Assembly (NCBI GenBank): GCA_947176515.1
Contig: CAMWQZ010000003.1
Location: 1-15,451, forward strand
Reading direction: 5' to 3'
DNA: 15,451 nt
Origin: an uncultured Bacteroidales bacterium
GTDB lineage: Bacteria > Bacteroidota > Bacteroidia > Bacteroidales > Muribaculaceae
Shown here: piece after piece, positions 14,762-15,451 of the stretch
How positions within the stretch are numbered: the first letter of the stretch is position 1
Layout: each line of letters begins with the position of its first letter
The notes under the pieces: generated by a model
The model's database searches: none
Told to the model about the DNA's origin: nothing
Seen by the model: only the letters and a program-made list of their open reading frames with translations
Position numbers and translations under genes: made by a program

Positions 14762-14793
14762 TTTGGTGAGGTGGGGAAAGATTGCTAATTTTG
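14762..14793 (+). promoter_or_regulatory. Promoter of the glucosaminidase gene (complete -33/-7)
   Basis: TTTG at 14762-14765, a 20-bp spacer, and TAATTTTG at 14786-14793: the best full match to the Bacteroidota sigma-ABfr promoter in the window. The transcript should start at about 14798-14801, at or a few bases before the ATG at 14802, so the mRNA would be leaderless or nearly so. Confidence 0.7.
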
Positions 14794-14801
14794 TGGGTGT
14801 T

Positions 14802-15451
14802 ATGAAGCGTTTTAGTGGAATATTGGTGGCTGGGTTGATGGTGGTAGCCGGTGTCTTTGGGGCGGAGGCTCAGACGGCGACAGCTCAATCTCAGGTTGAG
14901 GCGCAGGATATTCCTGTGTATGAATCGTTGGATGAGGCTATTGAGGCGGAACTGGAGGGTGTGGATTTCAGTGATATGGAGGGTGTAGATGATTTTTCAA
15001 TCTGTAGCCGAAGTAAGGCGAGTGCTGAGCAGCTGACGGCCTTTGTGAGGCGCCATAACAAGAGGTTTGACGATGAGATTGCCAAGGCTTATCTCGCTGT
15101 AGGTGACAGATATGGCGTGAGAGGGGATATTGCTTTCTGTCAGGCGATACTTGAAACCGGTTGGTTTCGTTTTGACCGAGGTACGAAGGTGAATGAGTCA
15201 CAGCACAATTATTGTGGTTTAGGAGTGGTAGGTAATGGTGTTAAAGGCGCGGCGTTTGAGACAATTGAGGATGGGGTGACAGCTCACATTCAGCATCTTT
15301 ATGCTTATGCAACTACAGGCGCGTTGCCGGAAGGGGAAAGGATGGTAGACCCTCGCTTCGGGGCGGTCAAACGCGGAGTAGCGCGCGACTGGTCTGACCT
15401 TAACAACCGCTGGGCAATGAACTCAGTTTACGGTTCAATGATTCTGAAGAT
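14802..15451 (+). CDS. Secreted glucosaminidase-domain (GH73-type) peptidoglycan hydrolase, 3' end missing
   Basis: An exported enzyme that should cut the glycan strands of peptidoglycan. The 216 complete codons in the window are open to the edge. Residues 1-23 are a signal peptide (MKRFSGILVAGLMVVAGVFG, then AEA before Gln24). An acidic linker follows (40-65, ESLDEAIEAELEGVDFSDME). The GH73-type domain starts near 73: SAEQLTAFVRRHNKRF, AYLAVGDRYGVRGDIAFCQ, AILETGWFRF (115-124) with the probable catalytic Glu118, then NYCGLGVVG (136-144), AFETIEDGVTAHIQHLYAYA (151-170) and DPRFGAVKRGVARDWSDLNN (183-202). These segments match the 'flagellar-type' glucosaminidase family seen in secreted Bacteroidota hydrolases. 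The end and any cell-wall binding or repeat domain lie beyond the window. The ATG at 14802 is fixed by the signal peptide and promoter. Confidence 0.88.
   Translation, partial: MKRFSGILVAGLMVVAGVFGAEAQTATAQSQVEAQDIPVYESLDEAIEAELEGVDFSDMEGVDDFSICSRSKASAEQLTAFVRRHNKRFDDEIAKAYLAVGDRYGVRGDIAFCQAILETGWFRFDRGTKVNESQHNYCGLGVVGNGVKGAAFETIEDGVTAHIQHLYAYATTGALPEGERMVDPRFGAVKRGVARDWSDLNNRWAMNSVYGSMILK

Larger units (their letters stand above)
14305..14801. other. Intergenic region of about 500 bp without a confident gene
   Basis: The region has three parts. 14305-14400 is A/T-rich and holds the upstream part of the XRE-operon promoter. 14401-14640 is mixed sequence with several stem-loops on the plus strand and a 68-codon minus-strand frame (14413-14619, MRKQELGFGSKLLPTFQLF...) with no promoter and no recognised family; I do not annotate it as a gene, though its composition is not obviously random. 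14641-14801 is G/T-rich on the plus strand, almost without C, with a direct repeat of about 18 bp and the promoter of the glucosaminidase gene. No transposase remnant, tRNA or CRISPR was seen. Confidence 0.6.

Noticed and set aside
14679..14888. Minus-strand 69-codon frame rich in His, Asn, Pro and Thr
   Set aside because: A by-product of the C-poor plus strand; overlaps the glucosaminidase signal peptide and promoter.

Overview
The window looks like chromosomal DNA of a Bacteroidales bacterium, probably close to Muribaculaceae (family level is inference). The main sequence evidence is the repeated Bacteroidota-type -7 promoter element TAnnTTTG in front of most transcription units, the near absence of Shine-Dalgarno sequences, Bacteroidota-like versions of QueA, class III fructose-bisphosphatase and RecQ, and a surface lipoprotein protease of the clostripain (C11) family. 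No tRNA, rRNA, CRISPR array, transposase or phage gene was seen. Most of the window is compact housekeeping DNA; the last ~1.6 kb is more accessory in character.

Layout. (1) 1-909, minus: histidyl-tRNA synthetase, cut by the window edge. Back to back with it, 967-1527 plus: a small HEAT-like protein resembling DNA alkylation repair proteins. Their -7 boxes form an inverted pair only 12 bp apart. (2) 1532-2455, minus: an EamA/DMT permease that converges on the HEAT gene with a 4-bp gap. (3) 2613-3317, plus: a glycine-zipper/OmpA-domain lipoprotein, followed by a perfect 22-bp inverted repeat, a second perfect 12-bp palindrome, a promoter and a 5'-end hairpin that lead into 3551-4237, a RecA-like protein with a degenerate ATP site. 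(4) 4245-7490, minus: a queA-fbp operon (tRNA queuosine synthesis and gluconeogenesis). (5) 7623-9986, plus: a C11 cysteine-protease lipoprotein followed 27 bp later by an MscS-type mechanosensitive channel with an unusual charged insertion. (6) 10171-13824, plus: recJ-recQ, a two-gene end-resection operon preceded by a structured leader. (7) 13832-14295, minus: an XRE-type HTH (antitoxin-like) gene overlapped by a small upstream ORF whose start codon is problematic. (8) 14296-14801: about 500 bp without a confident gene, containing stem-loops and a stretch almost devoid of C. (9) 14802-15451, plus: the 5' part of a secreted GH73-type glucosaminidase whose promoter predicts an almost leaderless mRNA.

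How the genes fit together: recJ and recQ supply the nuclease and helicase that prepare single-stranded DNA for RecFOR/RecA recombination. The OmpA-domain lipoprotein, the C11 lipoprotein, the MscS channel and the glucosaminidase are all envelope functions, but they are in separate transcription units apart from the protease-channel pair. The items I consider most worth following are the pseudo-RecA gene with its palindrome-promoter-hairpin control region, the charged insertion in the MscS channel, the XRE/small-ORF pair with an apparently lost ATG, and the structured, strand-skewed intergenic region before the glucosaminidase.
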